DNA from: Formicarius rufipectus
Lineage: Eukaryota; Chordata; Aves; Passeriformes; Formicariidae
Reading direction: 5' to 3'
Assembly: GCA_013399695.1 (NCBI GenBank)
Contig: VXAU01000313.1
Span: 620,952 to 684,951, forward strand
DNA: 64,000 bases
This document shows positions 25,701-40,200 of the stretch, piece by piece. A model generated the notes under the pieces. The model worked only from the letters and a program-made list of their open reading frames with translations, was not told the DNA's origin and did not search any database. Position numbers and translations under genes: made by a program. Every line of letters starts with the position of its first letter. Position 1 is the first letter of the stretch.

Positions 25701-28700
25701 CATACAAACAGCAAAGCAATAATGTCAGGCTGTTGAGCAATCCTGGGAGCCCACGTGGGTCAGAGCACCAGGGGAAGACCTCGCCTTGTCCTCTCTGCCA
25801 GCGAATGACACAAACGTGGCACTGCAGCCACGCCTGCAACACGAGCTGGGGCAGCTAAGCAAAAAATAGGCACAAACTAAAGGTACCTTTGAGCAAGATG
25901 ACTCCTACAATGCTTGTTATCCTGTTTTAGTTTTCTATAGGCACATCTTTCTTAACTTTTGACAGAAAGGATGGATGGTTATTGTATGTTGGGATAAAGG
26001 TGGGAAAAGCACAGGAAAACTTTTATCATAGTGTGTATTTCATTTTTAATAGTGTCGCTCTAAACTAACCTTACTGCAAAAGGAGCAGTCCTACTCTCCA
26101 GTCCTGCCCCAATTTCTTACTCCTGGCACATTCCTATTCTTGAGCTGGAAAACAGTTAAAACTTCTTTTTTTTCCTGAGGTGGTTTTACCTAGCATTACT
26201 TTCTAGTCTTATTTTCTGTGCAGTCACAGCAGCAGAAGCACAAAGGAGGAGTCTGGGGATTGTTCCTTTTGATGGTAAATACTGGTTTATACTCTGTGAA
26301 ACTGTAGGTGACTTGTGACATAGGGGACACTTTTGAAGGATTTGTTTGTTGTATCATGAGATATACTTGTTATTTTTGAAAATGTAGATACAGTAGTAAT
26401 ATTTTCTTGAAAAATACTCACTTTAAAGTCCATATAGCGACGTATGATAGCAAGTGTAACAAAATCCTCAGCAGATAAGCCAGGTAAATTTTCAAAACCT
26501 AAAAGAATATTAATAATTTCTTTATTAACAGTATGATGAATTTATCTTAAAATCTAACATGTAAAAAAAGACTTTATCATATAATCACATGCAGAATCTT
26601 CGTCACACATACACATCAGTGATTCTTGATCCTCAGCAGCCTTTTGCCAATAAACCCCCTTTTTTCTCTCTGTATATAAATTCTCTCTATTCTAAAACCT
26701 TTACTTAGGAGTTGCTCTGTTGACCTTCCAATCACTTGGAAGGCCAGGTCAGCACTGCATTGGCTACACTTCTGTGGCCAGGGTCGAATCTTCTGTTAAA
26801 GGAGACAAACATTTGAGTCTACAGGTCACGGTTTCTAAAGCAGCAGTTCAGCACAAATAGTTTGCTTTTACTGTGAAACAGCCAAGAGGAAAATTATAAT
26901 AGCTCTGTTTCAAAGCTGTGTAGTGAGGGTGTCCTCTATCATGTAGACTTGTGTCTTTACCATAATACCTTGAGCATCATGTCTCCATCTTTTTAAACTA
27001 TGTCAAATTTGTTTCCAGTATGTGTACAAGTAAGGCAGAGAAATACAGTTGCTGAGACTCCCTAATTTTTTTTTTTTGCACACTGATGTTAATTGTACTT
27101 AATTAAAAAAATAAAAATCTACATATAGTCTATCAAATCTTTTCCTAGACTTCATCATACCACCTGTGTGCTAACTGGGATGTAGCATCCATATAGGGTA
27201 TAATGCATCATGTTTTGAAGCTAAGAAATCCTGTCAGTAAAGACCACTTACTGCTGCTTTTCTGGATAACCATGTTACAAGTTGCTACAGAGCCTAACAG
27301 TAAGAGGGAGATGCTGAGAAAACAGTACAAAAATATTTCCATATTATATTTTATTATCTGTTTTCATGTCCTTTCAGTACTCCAGAGAAGACATTACAAT
27401 ATGTATAACTAACATAAAATTGTCTTAGTAAAGAATTCGGTTGTGATCCAACAATTAACATAATGAACATTAATAAAAATTAGTAAGAACCTGGGTTACA
27501 ACAGAAGAGAAACTAGCTATAGATTACTAGAGAAACCAAGGATGTTTTCAAACCAGTTCATTCTCTAGATTACCCAGGGAACTGGTTGAAGCAATCTCAG
27601 AACAATTACTGATCATCTTTGAACCTATAGAGGATGGATGTGAAAAACCAAAACTAAGTTCAATTCCTGAAAAAAAAAATTACACAAATAATGTTTATGC
27701 AGCTATATGGTAAGAGTCAAATTAATATTCAACATGAATTAGTAAAAATTAAGCCCTAACTTTTGTCTATAGACAGATAAAAAAATCTTATGGATGTGGA
27801 AGAATTTATCACTTATCTTGATTTTAATCTAGATTTTAAGACAAAGATATAATGAGCACTCATATTCAGTGTGCAAACAATGAAGAATTAGGGGGGACCT
27901 TTAATTTGGAGTAAAAAATTAAAATGCAAATTAATCTTGCCAATATGAAAAATTGTCTAAACACATGGAATTTAATTCATAAGGAGAAATAAAAAATTGT
28001 AACTGTAAGAATAGCCATCTGTACAAATCCAGGATGGCAGATGACTATGCAAGATTCTAAGTCAATGAAGCAAACAATATCATGCTACTATCAACACAGT
28101 AATTATTACATTATTCTCTGACTGTTTATTTACAAAATGAATAGAATAACATAACTGTATTTGGCTATAAGGCTTCTAGTGGTGTACTGTGTTCAGTTTT
28201 GGAACACTACAGATCAAGAAGGATTTGATTCAATTGGAAAGACTCCAAAAAAAAATAATTAAAGGTTATGCTAGATAATGCAATCAGTGCATAATGTCTT
28301 TCTAAATCTAGGAAAAAAAATGCAAAAAGAAAAGTGAAAGAGATATTGTGTGTAGAAAACAAATTACAGAGCTTCAAGAAAATTTCAAGTTTAGTTCAAG
28401 AACTCTTCCTAATGGTAGGGGCAGCAAAGTAGTGGGGAAGTATCAAAATCCTTGTCAATAGGGACTTTTAAGAATGGAAGGAGCAAGTATCTATTAATAA
28501 CAGTGTTGATGATGCATCACAAAGTTTCCTTTGATCATTTTTTTTTATAGTGACCTTACTCATCACCAGTGAACAAGTTCAGTTTAATGACAAATAAGAC
28601 ACTGACAAGGAAATTCACTAGTCTTACCTAGCTTGCAAAATAATGAATAAAGTTTTGCCCGCATGTTCTCTGAAATTTCCATGATGGCAAAGCTGGGACA

Positions 28701-31183
28701 GTTGGCAGGCACAGGAATGACCTTCTGCTGTCTCTGGAAGCTGCTAGCAATAGGTCTCTTCATGTCTAATAATTTCAAAACACAAAACCAGAGCAGAAGA
28801 ATGAAGAGGCAGTATGTTCCCAAACTTAGAGGAAATCCATCTTACTTTGTGGACACCATGAGTCATTTTCATAGTCTGGCAAGGAATTTGACCATAATTT
28901 GAGCCAGGAAATGTTAACTAGCATGACTAAAAATTTGTGAGAATGGCACTCTCTTCTTTTTCCAACATAAAACACAATGCCTTTTGTGGAAGAAATTAAG
29001 TAGTTTAACTGTTGAGCTTTAGAAAATTTGGTCATGGTTCTGTACAGTATCTGTTTCATTCCCAGCTGATGTAGAAAATGCCATATAGTGGCCAGAATGA
29101 AATGAAGATTAATTATTACATAAAATGAAATAGAAGATATTTTGGGTTTGGTAAGAATTACAGCATAAAACTATAAATGCTGTTATTTCATCAGGATTCA
29201 GACTACAAAAGCAAATACTGTCATTGTTTTACTCAATCAGTGGAACTGCTCAGAGTTTCACATATACCACAGAACTTACCAACAATCCTTCCATATTCAT
29301 CACGCCTGACTCCCAGCTCATGCTCCTCCTGTCTCCATAACTGTATTAGAAGGTTAGCTGCTGTTTGATCTTTCTCCCCTCGCCAGGTATTGATGTGCAA
29401 AACTGTTTTAGGGTTGTCACAAAATTCAACCAAGATTCCAAGAATTATATTGCACAGGTTTTTTTCCTTTAACTTGATCAAGGGAAAAAGAAAAAAGTTT
29501 TAAACTGTCCAAAACACAGTGATGTCTACCTTCAGAGACGTTGTGTAATGAAGTAACTGCAAGCTTTTCATTACTACTATTTGCACAAAATCCGTTTATA
29601 AACTTGTAAATCTTTCAAATATCTGGAATCCTGCCATGTAAAGCTCCATAAATCAGGGAACATGAGGGGAATGAGTGTAAGATCATATAAGATGTGCATT
29701 CCTGTGAGTAGAATTACATAGCAGGTTTTGTGTACGTGCCTCCAGGCTCACATGCTGGAGGAATATGCCGCTACCAAGATTTATTGTTGTAAGAAATAGA
29801 CTCTGAAGGCAGTGGCTGAGCTGTACCACCAAGCATCTCTTCTGATTTGTGGTCAGATCTTTTAGCAGCAGCTGAGGGGAGGGAAAGGTTTTGAAATGAA
29901 AGAGGGAGATTTAGATTAGATACAAGAAGAAGTTCTTCACTGTGAGGCTGGTGAGACACTGGAACAACTTGCCCAGAGGAGTTGTGGATTCTCCATCCCT
30001 GGGTTCAAGGCCAGGCTGAATGGGGCTTTGAGCAACCTGATCTAAAGGAAGGTGTCCCTGACCATGGCAGGGAGGTTGGAACAGGATGATCTTTAAGGTC
30101 CCTTCCAACTCAGGCCAATCTATGATTCTATGAGTCTAAGGGTCTGCAGCCTTGCACTGTAATGACAGTACAGTGAGAGCCAGTGAGAATGAGGAGGGAA
30201 TGAACCAAGAAAGGTGCATTTTTATTTTGTAAAAGGTGAAATGTCTGTGCCAGCTATATGTCCAATACCACAGAAGTACCTACACATATAAAATACATGC
30301 ACAAAGTAATTTTAAACCTAAAAACTTCTAAAGCCATGAGGTATATACTAACCCTGCTCTTACCAACTTCAACATGAAGTACAGAACTGAGATGCTTTTC
30401 TAAATCGAGATGTCATCCAAAGTAAGAGCAGAGCTGGAGTTTTCTTTTCAAAAATACTATAATTTTGTTAAATTAAAATCTCCCTGTTAAATGTTTATTT
30501 AAAAAATACCTCATAAAACATGGACAATTATACTATTTTGAGCAGATATCAGAGTCGGCCTCAAGGAATTAAAAATATCGATTTTTTTGTTAGTATTATA
30601 ACAGGAAATATAGTAACAAAAATAATACAAGTTTTCCATGTCCTTTTCCTACTCTTTCATTCTAAAAGAAACAATAATAAAAATACCTACTGCCAACAAA
30701 TCCAGAAGGAGAAAAATGCCCCGGTTTTCAAGAAAATGGTCCTCTGCAATGTAACATCCAATGACACAGGACCTTAAACAGAAGTAATTTCACTGTGTAG
30801 AAGCACTTTTGTGCTTCAGAACATTCTACAAGAATCTAATTTATTTTACTGAATTAAATAAATATATTTGGCATGCAATATGCTTCATACCTTCAGGGAG
30901 TAGAAAAATCATGTTTTACATGCCTTTTCATTTACACTGTGTAACTTAATATACCCTGCTTGACTGCTCTTTCTTCTCCTACAGGTGGCACATCTTCCTT
31001 GTATCCAAGAAACTTGGCAGGTTCACAGTGGACTAAAATATGTATTGAAACTAGAACATGTATTTTATTGCAGGGCTGTGTGAATATTTCTGCCAGCAAA
31101 ATCAAGGGGGTGAGGCAAGCAAGACTGTTGTGGGTTTTTTTTGTTTGTTGTTTTTTTTTTTTGTTTGTTTGTTGGTTTTTTTT

Positions 31184-31216
<33 letters not shown>

Positions 31217-31236
31217 GGTTTTTTTTTTTTTTTTTG

Positions 31237-31275
<39 letters not shown>

Positions 31276-34200
31276 GTTGGGTATCTTATCATATTTATTG
31301 AGCTTTNTGTTTTTTGTTTTTTGTTTTGGCAACAGTTTGCTTCTCCCAGCTTACAATTATCATAAAGCCAGCATGCTTGTTGCTATTGCTTCCTTCTCCT
31401 CTTTCCTCAGCTATGGTCATTAGCAGAGAAACTAAAGGGATCTCCTGTATCAGTCTTTTCTCCCAGCAATCATTTGGTTTTCAATGTATTTTCCAACCTC
31501 TGCCTTAAAACAAATTAACTTTTTATTATCCTCCTATGTACTGGCATTCTCTAATAGCAATCTTCAAAATATTTCTAGCCCAATACAGCCAGTTTACAAA
31601 CACTTCTTATGCTTACAGAGTTTTTTGCTAATATTGGTCTATTCTTGCCTTCTGTGTACTTCTCTGATTTACAGTTTTAACCACATACCTCTCTTAGTCT
31701 TGAGTAACTCTGCATATAAGGAGGTCACTGTGTGGAGAGTTAGGCTGTCATACTGAATCCCTATTTAGCAAACCTTACATGCAGAATAATCCACTTCTTT
31801 TGCCTAGTTTTTCATCAAATTTTATGAAGGATTTTTGTATATTGTAAATAGAAGAAAGGCCTACATGTACAGAGAACGAATATAGTATTGCAGGCCTAGA
31901 AATTACAAGACTGGACATTTTTCAGAATTACTGCTGCTAAAATACGTTACTAACCACAGACAGTCGAGTGCACTGAAGAGGAGAAAATTGTGGCCTAATC
32001 CACTATATAATTCCTCTGGATTCATCTGAAGGAGCAGGACAAGCATACCAATTCCCTCATGGCTGAAGAGTTCCTGTTGAAATGTTAATTAAACCAATAT
32101 GTTTCTTAAACAATAATTACTAAAGAGGAAATATGTATGGAAATACAATTGAAACTGGGAAATGTAAGTATTTATATTGTAAGAAATCTGGCTGACTTGT
32201 TAGACTGGGATAGTCCTTACAACATATATAAGAAAAAGAGATTTAAAGTTTTTCCAAAGTGCTAATCTCATTTGATAACACACTTTGATATATTAATTTA
32301 AAAATCATGCAAATTAGCAATTAAATAGCTTCAACAGTTCCTAGTAGATTTTCTGAGCTTTTTAGCTCTCACAGAAACCAGGTATCAGACCTAGCTTGTT
32401 AGCAGTGAACTACAGTTGACACCTGCTTTTGAATTAAATTAAAAAAAAAATAAAAAAATCAGTATACCTTAAATGAAAATATAACATGTTTTGACATTTT
32501 CTGCACAGGACAAGGTAGAAAGATACATACTTTTCTGTGGAGATCATTTTCACAGAGAACAGATAAAATAAATAATATATCAGCTTGAATTTCCAGTAGA
32601 ATGGCATCTTCTTTAGATTTGTTTGTTGCATACTTTACAATGTCTGTAAATGAATATATTTTATTTATGCAAATGTCCTATACAAATTACAGCTACTGCT
32701 TTTTAAAGAAATCAGGTTTACACTAAGAGATTTTTAAAGTAACCTACTTGTCCTGTTCAGTTTTATTTCCTGTGTTTTATAGTAAGTTACAGAAGTGCAC
32801 CACTCTGATGCTGTAGTTTCTTGGCCTTTATTCTGGTGACAGTTTTGACAGTAGTTTGCACTGACCTCTCTCTTGTTCAGACTCTATGCTGCCCCTTGCA
32901 TTGTGCCGGTGCAAAGAACTCTTAGAACTGATCTGAATTCAGGGACTCCCAGAAAAAGGCAACAAACTTGCCAATTTGCTCTACTCTACAGCTTCACAAA
33001 CATTTGTGCTGACAGTGGAAATGTAGGAGAGACGTAAAATGCCACCATTACAGAGAAAATCAGCCTTCGAACCACTGTATGAAAGGGGACATTCAAACAC
33101 AAAACTCCTCTAAAGTAAGAAAAGCTACTTGAGTCTGATATGTAAGGTATAGTGTTAATTTTGCTTTCTCTGGAAGCTCTAGGTTTCCACAGAGTTTTCA
33201 CTGTAGTTCAATTGAGGCTATAAAATGCTTTATTTCTAGGCTTTCTATTAGAACATACCCTTTAATTCCAAAGGATCTCTCCTGTTTTGTTTCCTTCAGT
33301 ATGACTCTTTTGGAGTACTGAAAATTTGTTATTATTTTAAGCAAAGAACTTAAACCAGTTTGTATTGAACTTAAACCCAAATTTTACAGTGAGTTTGTGT
33401 AACTGAACAAGAAAATACTCCAGAATTCCAGGAGCGGTGGTTAAGCACTTTTATTTTCCTCTTGTTCTTCGTGTTGCTCATATAGGAGTACATTGTTATT
33501 AATTTTTTTCTACTCTAAAGAGGAGTTGTGGAAAGTGGCACCATAATAGATTTAGACAGGAAAATATTCCTGGCTGGAGTTCTCAGGGACTAACACAAAA
33601 CACAAGATGTAACAAATGCACGATTTATGAAGGGAGAAGGGGCAGCTTTCTTTCTGAAATTAAACACCTAGACTTTTAAAGCTGTCTGTTTTGCTTAATT
33701 CATTCAATGTGTGCTGCAACATAAAACAATTAAAAATCAAATCACTTATATCTTTGATTAATTGTTGGAGGTTATTTAGTTTTTCAGCAGTCAAAGGAAT
33801 AACACTAAAAGCACAGCACACAAAAAAGCACAAACATTCTTAGTGTCAACAGAAATGCACTAATTGAAGTACAGCAGTAAAAAATGTGCTTTACCTAGTA
33901 GCTGGCTAATTGCTCCTTGGTCACACAAATTAAGGCTCACAGCATCATCATAAAGGGACACAACAGATCTCAGCACCCTCAGGCTGTAGCGCATTTGTGC
34001 AAGTTTGTTGCCACGACCACCTTTTCCATGGAAACTGTTACCTTGACCAAAGAAAGCATCTGTGAAGCAATCACAATGAATGTTGAGTTTGGCACAGTAT
34101 GTTCAGAATCATAATGTGCTCAGAAAAAAAACAAACAACCCAAACCAAAACCAAACCAAACCAAAACAAAAAAAAGCAACAATTATTGGTGTAAGCTACA

Positions 34201-37200
34201 AAGAAACAAAAAACCCCCTTAAAGTTACAAAGAATTCTTTTTTAAAACCATCTAGTAATAGATGTTTCTGTGTTGGGCTATACTTTTTAAAGTTATGATT
34301 ATGGTGAACATTTAAAATTATTACACATCTTCTAACCTTCCTAGATTAATGAGCAGTCTTCAAAACTCAAAATATTTTCTTTAGCATGACATTTAATATC
34401 AACCTTTTGAACTCATTTGACCCAAATAAAAATTTCTTCCTAGGATTTTATGATGACAAATATCTATCCCCAGCAATCCAGTCACTAAAATTAAGTGCAG
34501 TTAGTTATCTTTTTGTTTAGCCCATACTCTTATCTGATGAGCACAATCCAGTTTTAGTCTGGAAGCTGTTTTACTATGTACAGCTCTAGTATGTCCTGCC
34601 TCATGGCAGGAGTTACAGATTGACTTGCTGCCACGATACAAGCATCTGACTGGCTTAAAGTATGGGCAGCAGAGTTGTTTCACTGCCCACACAGCTGAAG
34701 GAATATCAGTATAGTGGTACACAGGAAAAGAGGCACCATCTTATCCCTCAGTTAAAAAAAAGTGTGACCTATTGAAAAAGAATCATTCTGACTTCATGGG
34801 GTTTACATTTTTCCTTCCTGTCAAAGAAAGTAAGTTTAGTTGAATTGTGTTTTGAGGTTATCTGTGTGTGAAAACCATGTACACCTACTGACCTTGGTCT
34901 ACACACCACTCTAGAAACATAAGGAGAAGAGTATTTGCCTGGCAGGACAAATATTTATCTACTAACACGGGAGCCACTGAAGCTAAAACAGCAATTGCAT
35001 GAAGCTGTAATTCTTCATACTGGGCAGCAGACCAGTCATGAAATCCAGGCTTTGGATTTGGTTTTACATAATAAAGCAAAGCTGGCATCACATCATTTTC
35101 ACTGAGGAGCTGCAGAATCAAGATAAAGAGAGAGACAGCTTACAGGTTTCACATGTAGATAGAAATCTAAAGCAATGAGTCAACTTCATCTGTCCTACAC
35201 TAAGAAAATTATCTTTTTATTGAGAAAATGTCATGAACATTATAAGTACAAGCAAACTCTCTTTATATTCTGTAGTTTTTCCACAGAGTGTAGTTTGTTA
35301 AACTTTATTATGTTTTTCATGTATATTTCAATAACACTTTGCAGTCACTTCTCAGTATTGTCTTAGCATGGTCTAGTTTGTAACTTTTCTAAAATAGAAC
35401 TTGTATGCTGCTTTCAAATAGCAGGACTTGGTCTAAGCTATGTATGAAATCTTTATTTAGACAACAGCTGATTTCAGTGTACTATGCCAGATGGACAGCT
35501 AAGTCATTTTCATGTGATTCTTTTTCTCTCCCAGCTTACTGTATTTTCTGGTTCTGTTACATCTTACCTGTGCAGCAGATGGATTTTTAGATAAGACTCC
35601 TACTATATTAAATAGTAACTTCTTCATTTCAAAGTCCTCATAAGAGTAGGTAAGTTTAAGGCCTTTTACCAAGGGATTGGGAATTTTAACTATGAAGGAA
35701 ATTGTAGATGAGTTACCAAAAAAATCATCATTAAAAGTAAAAATAGTGTAATTACGTCATACAAAATCTCTTACCTTCAGTAAATGTTGCAAGTACTATT
35801 AAGAGCTTTGCAAGTCCACTTTCCTAACAGGCATTCAAAAAACATACATTAATTACATTAAACTGCAACAAAATTAAGACTTATGATTTAATTTTATTTT
35901 TTGCTTTATTTCTTCAGGACATGGAGTTTAATGTATCCTATGGTAGAATAAACAGAATTTTATCAAAGAAGAGATCAACCATTTGGACACTGCACAATAA
36001 TAACTACAGGCCTAAGGGTACAATTAGTTAAACCCATGTTTTATTCAGTACAAGTCTGAACTTCTATAGGGAAGTCCCAAACACATGTATTCACTGCTAT
36101 AATCTACAAGAAAACCCTATTCTCAGTACTCTTAGAACTGTGGTTTTTAAAATTCATTTTTGCATGTTTTTCCATCATGGTCCTCAGTACATATAATTTT
36201 ATGCCTTCAGTTGTGCATACTAATACACTTCAACCTCAGTGTATTTACAAGTAAACATATGAAAACTGCATGTATGGGCAACATGCATTTACAAATATCA
36301 CATATTCAAAATTCAGAAAATAAAACCTTGTAATTCATAGCTCTTAGAGAGAGCTAACAGAAGGACAGCAATGTCAAATATAACTATGGATAGGACTAAG
36401 GCCAGAAGGTGTCTATGCAGCACTCTAGAGGCAAAAAAACCCCCGCTAGGTTTCTGAGGTGATTAGAAACCATGGTTACCAGGACATTGCTCTTACTGAG
36501 CAACAAAATACATTAGCTTGGCCTCAGTACTTTGGCAAAGCCACTACTGAGCTTTCCACCCATTGCCAACAGAAGCAGAGCAGAGCTCACAAAAGATTGT
36601 GGAGACATCCTAACAGAAGAAAGAGGTTCTAGTTTCGCAGCAGCATCCACAAAAAGCTGGGCTCACGTTTGTAAGGCCCAGCTCTGGAAGTTAGTATCCA
36701 TCCAAAAGATTTTAACAATCAAAAAAATATTACAAAAGTAATTTTGAAGAAAATACCAAAGTATACAACTATATTGCCTGTTAGCTTTTGTCTCTATGGT
36801 ATATATATTCTTTGTACAAACCCATTGCTAAGTGGTTAAATTAAACCAACATTAAAACTTACTAATGCTTTCTCCTTGATGATTAATGCAGTACTAAATT
36901 CTGATGGAAACCAGTAAGCAATTAATGAACAGACAGTTTTGTTCTAACACAGAGATAATAATACTTAATACCATTATGAGCTTTAATTTACATATATTTT
37001 CCAGTTTGCTTGTGGTGAGAAAACTATTTTTCTACTCAAGTGAAAAGTAATACATTCCTGAACACCCAACAGATCTACAGAAATTTGCTTAATTATTCAG
37101 TACATATGTCACAACTTCATTTGAAGTTCTGAATCTCAACTGTAAAACAAGAGAGGAAGGGAATATTAACATTTATAAAAAGTTAACTTCTCTGCAGGTT

Positions 37201-40200
37201 TCTTATAAAAATTCTGGAATATTACAGAAGAATGAGTCATCTACATTTCAGGCAAGTCATGATAGGGCATTATGTGGTCTTAAAAAGAATTTATGTGCCT
37301 CCCATTAACTAGACCTAAGTAATTATTTTCTCAGCATATTATGTAGAGCTTCTGAGCTGATTTTTGGATGATCTTCTTGTTTCTGGTTATGAGACACACA
37401 TTGAATTTGGGCCATATGAATACAGACTGTACTCCTAAATCTTTAAACAATAAATGAGATTTAGTGCAAAACTCATTGTAACAGAGCAGCGCATCTGAGA
37501 ATCTGTACAAGGATACAAGAATTAACATTAACTTTTGCACATAAAGAGCATTAGTGTAATTTTCTAAGTATCAAATAAGGTTGACGTCAGTGCTATGGGC
37601 TAATGATCTACAGATTTGAAATCTCTTTGAGGTAAAGACAATTGCAGAAAGAAAAACATTTTCTTGCCCAGTAAATTCAAGAAAGAGGAAAGCACTGGAG
37701 ACAAAGCAGAACAAATATAAGAACCCTAATGGGTAAAAATACTGAGCAATACAAGAACAAAGGATAGTGTCTGGAATAGAACTATAAATACTTACAATCA
37801 TAGGTACTGCAGGGTTTTCAGCTAGTAATGTAGCAATAACCAAGAGGTCATTCCGTAGCTGATGATCACAGTGCTGGAAACCATGCAGGGCATCTACAAA
37901 TGCTTCTTTCAAAGCACTGAAAAGAAAATTAAATGCATCTGACCTTTTTCTTTCATACTCTAATGTTAGACAATTCTGTGTATATGAATGTTCATTCAAC
38001 ATCACACTTTTCAAAGCCTTAGGGTTTAACTGGAAGAGAAATAACTTAAAGATTTATTATGAAATGTATTTTTACATGTACCACTAGACATCCAATTGAA
38101 ATACACACGTAAGATGCATATATTACAAATTGCACCTTCCACTGTGTTATAATTAATTAATAGAAAGACATAATATTTACTCAAGCATGGAACTGGATGT
38201 TGTTCAGTGATTACTGAATGATTAATATTGATCAGTTAAATGATTATTGAGAAGAAATGGTCTAACTTAAACAGTTAAAACAGTGTAACTCAGTAAGGGA
38301 GACCTGTTACTTACTCCAGCAGATGATCTAGAAATAAGCCTTATATACCATAGCATGGAATTGCCTGCTGATTTTGTAACATAAGCATTTCAACAGTGAA
38401 GGAATACTGGTCTGTTGAGCCTAACGTGAGCTTGAAAATGCTGCAATGAACTTTTCCATCATACAAAGCAATAGATAGGGCTATTCCTCCTGCAATATGC
38501 AGCAGAGCACCTTGTTTTTGCCCTGTAACAGCAACAACTGTGTTCATACTGAAAACTTAATGAGGATGTAATAAGAGACCTCCAGTGTCCATTTGCATTT
38601 TCTCTCAATTAATTTCAAACAAAATGCTACACAATCTCAATGCTTTAGATGGCTCTAAAATTATGATACTAATTCATAAATTGCTTCCCTGTACTTACTG
38701 TACACACTCCAAGCTACTGAGCTGATTAACAACTTCTTCTTTTGAGGCATTTTCTAGCAGGTTCCATAGGATATCTGAGGAACGGAACACCAGCTGTCCT
38801 GAGGGATCAGCACCATTTAGATACAAACAGAGCCTGCTGGCTGCTTGTGCCTTCATCATTAGTCTGCAATTTACTCCTGAAATTAGGAAAATCTGATTAA
38901 TTAATTCCCTGTAGGTAATTGTTTTAGGCATGTTCAGTGAACAACTGGTCTAAGATGAGTGGTAATGAGATTGTTGAAGGAACAGTTTGTACTTACCAGA
39001 GATGGAGAGATGCTGGAGAGCTTTAAGTACCCACAACTTCTCAGTAAGTTGATTTTCAACTGATGTTAGTGACAAAACAAGAGTTTCTGCTAATCCTCCT
39101 AATTCAGCCATCTGGATTTTATAATTTGCACTTGTTGGCTGGTAACCTGCACATACAGTATCTTTAGTTATAAAGCAGTAAATACTCAGAATTTGTTTTA
39201 TTTCAAAAAATATTCATCCTTTCTCAAGCAAGGGCTGAGAACCATGTATCATATTTCCTTAGTTCTAAAGCACTTAAAAATAATCTAATACACAATAAGA
39301 GCTGCTTTTCTTACATCTGAATAGTCCCTAAAGCATATCCAACAGACTCACCCTTGAGCAGACTTAAATGTTATATAAACAAATTAATTGCTTCTTAGAA
39401 TTTACAGAATGAAAGCAAAAGCAGGCTTACAGAGAGGTGAAAAACTTCCATCAGTCATGCACAACCTAGTTCTCTTCTGTAGCCTGTTCACTAGGGAATT
39501 AAGGCCTTCTAGTATCATATTACTTAAAACACACGAAAACAATCTTTGATTTGTAAGCTTGACTTTCTAATGTGTTCCGGTTTTTACTTTTGGCTGCACA
39601 TATGCAAAACTGTATTTCATTACTGAATTAGGGAGGAAGAAGAAGCATTGAGAAAATAAATTTGCATTTATCTATGGTATCTCATGAAAGTAAAGTTTAT
39701 CTTAAACAGCTTAAGTATATGTATGCCAAATGCCATGAAATACAGGATTGATAAACACAGATAATGCACATGGTGCAATGAGTTTTAACTAAGCATAAAC
39801 TCTGCTAGGCTCCAAGTTGATACTACCTCACAGATAAGAGAACCCTGCAAGATTAAACTTGGCAAGATTTACATATATACTTAGAGATAAAAAATATGAC
39901 TTAAAAAACCCAGATTGAAACACATTCTTCATTTTGTGGTATCTTATTTTCTAAATCTGAAGAAGAATAATAAAATCTCTCAGTATTTAACATTCACGTA
40001 TCCTGATGGAATTATTTACAGATACAGAACCAAATATACACATATATGCTTGCAGAATTTGAGCCTTGTTTGAAAGGTAAAAACAGATTTGGATGCTTTC
40101 CTATTTCTAGAATCTTGTGAAGGCTATACCAGTTGAAGTTTGTTTAGGCACCTAAAATAAATGAAAACTAGCCAGAGGGCAGGAATTAGTGCCACACTGT

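Noticed and set aside
25330..25842. Frames of 71-130 residues over the GC-rich intron patch
   Set aside because: They fall in the SINE-like insertion and have no recognised domain; the pol III boxes and target duplications explain the region better.
30960..31365. Poly-Phe and poly-Lys frames
   Set aside because: Translation of a poly(T) tract; low complexity and probably misassembled.
36465..36485. AACCATGGTTACC as an RFX X-box for the ciliary gene CFAP69
   Set aside because: It lies in an internal intron about 11 kb from the promoter and has about four mismatches to the X-box consensus.
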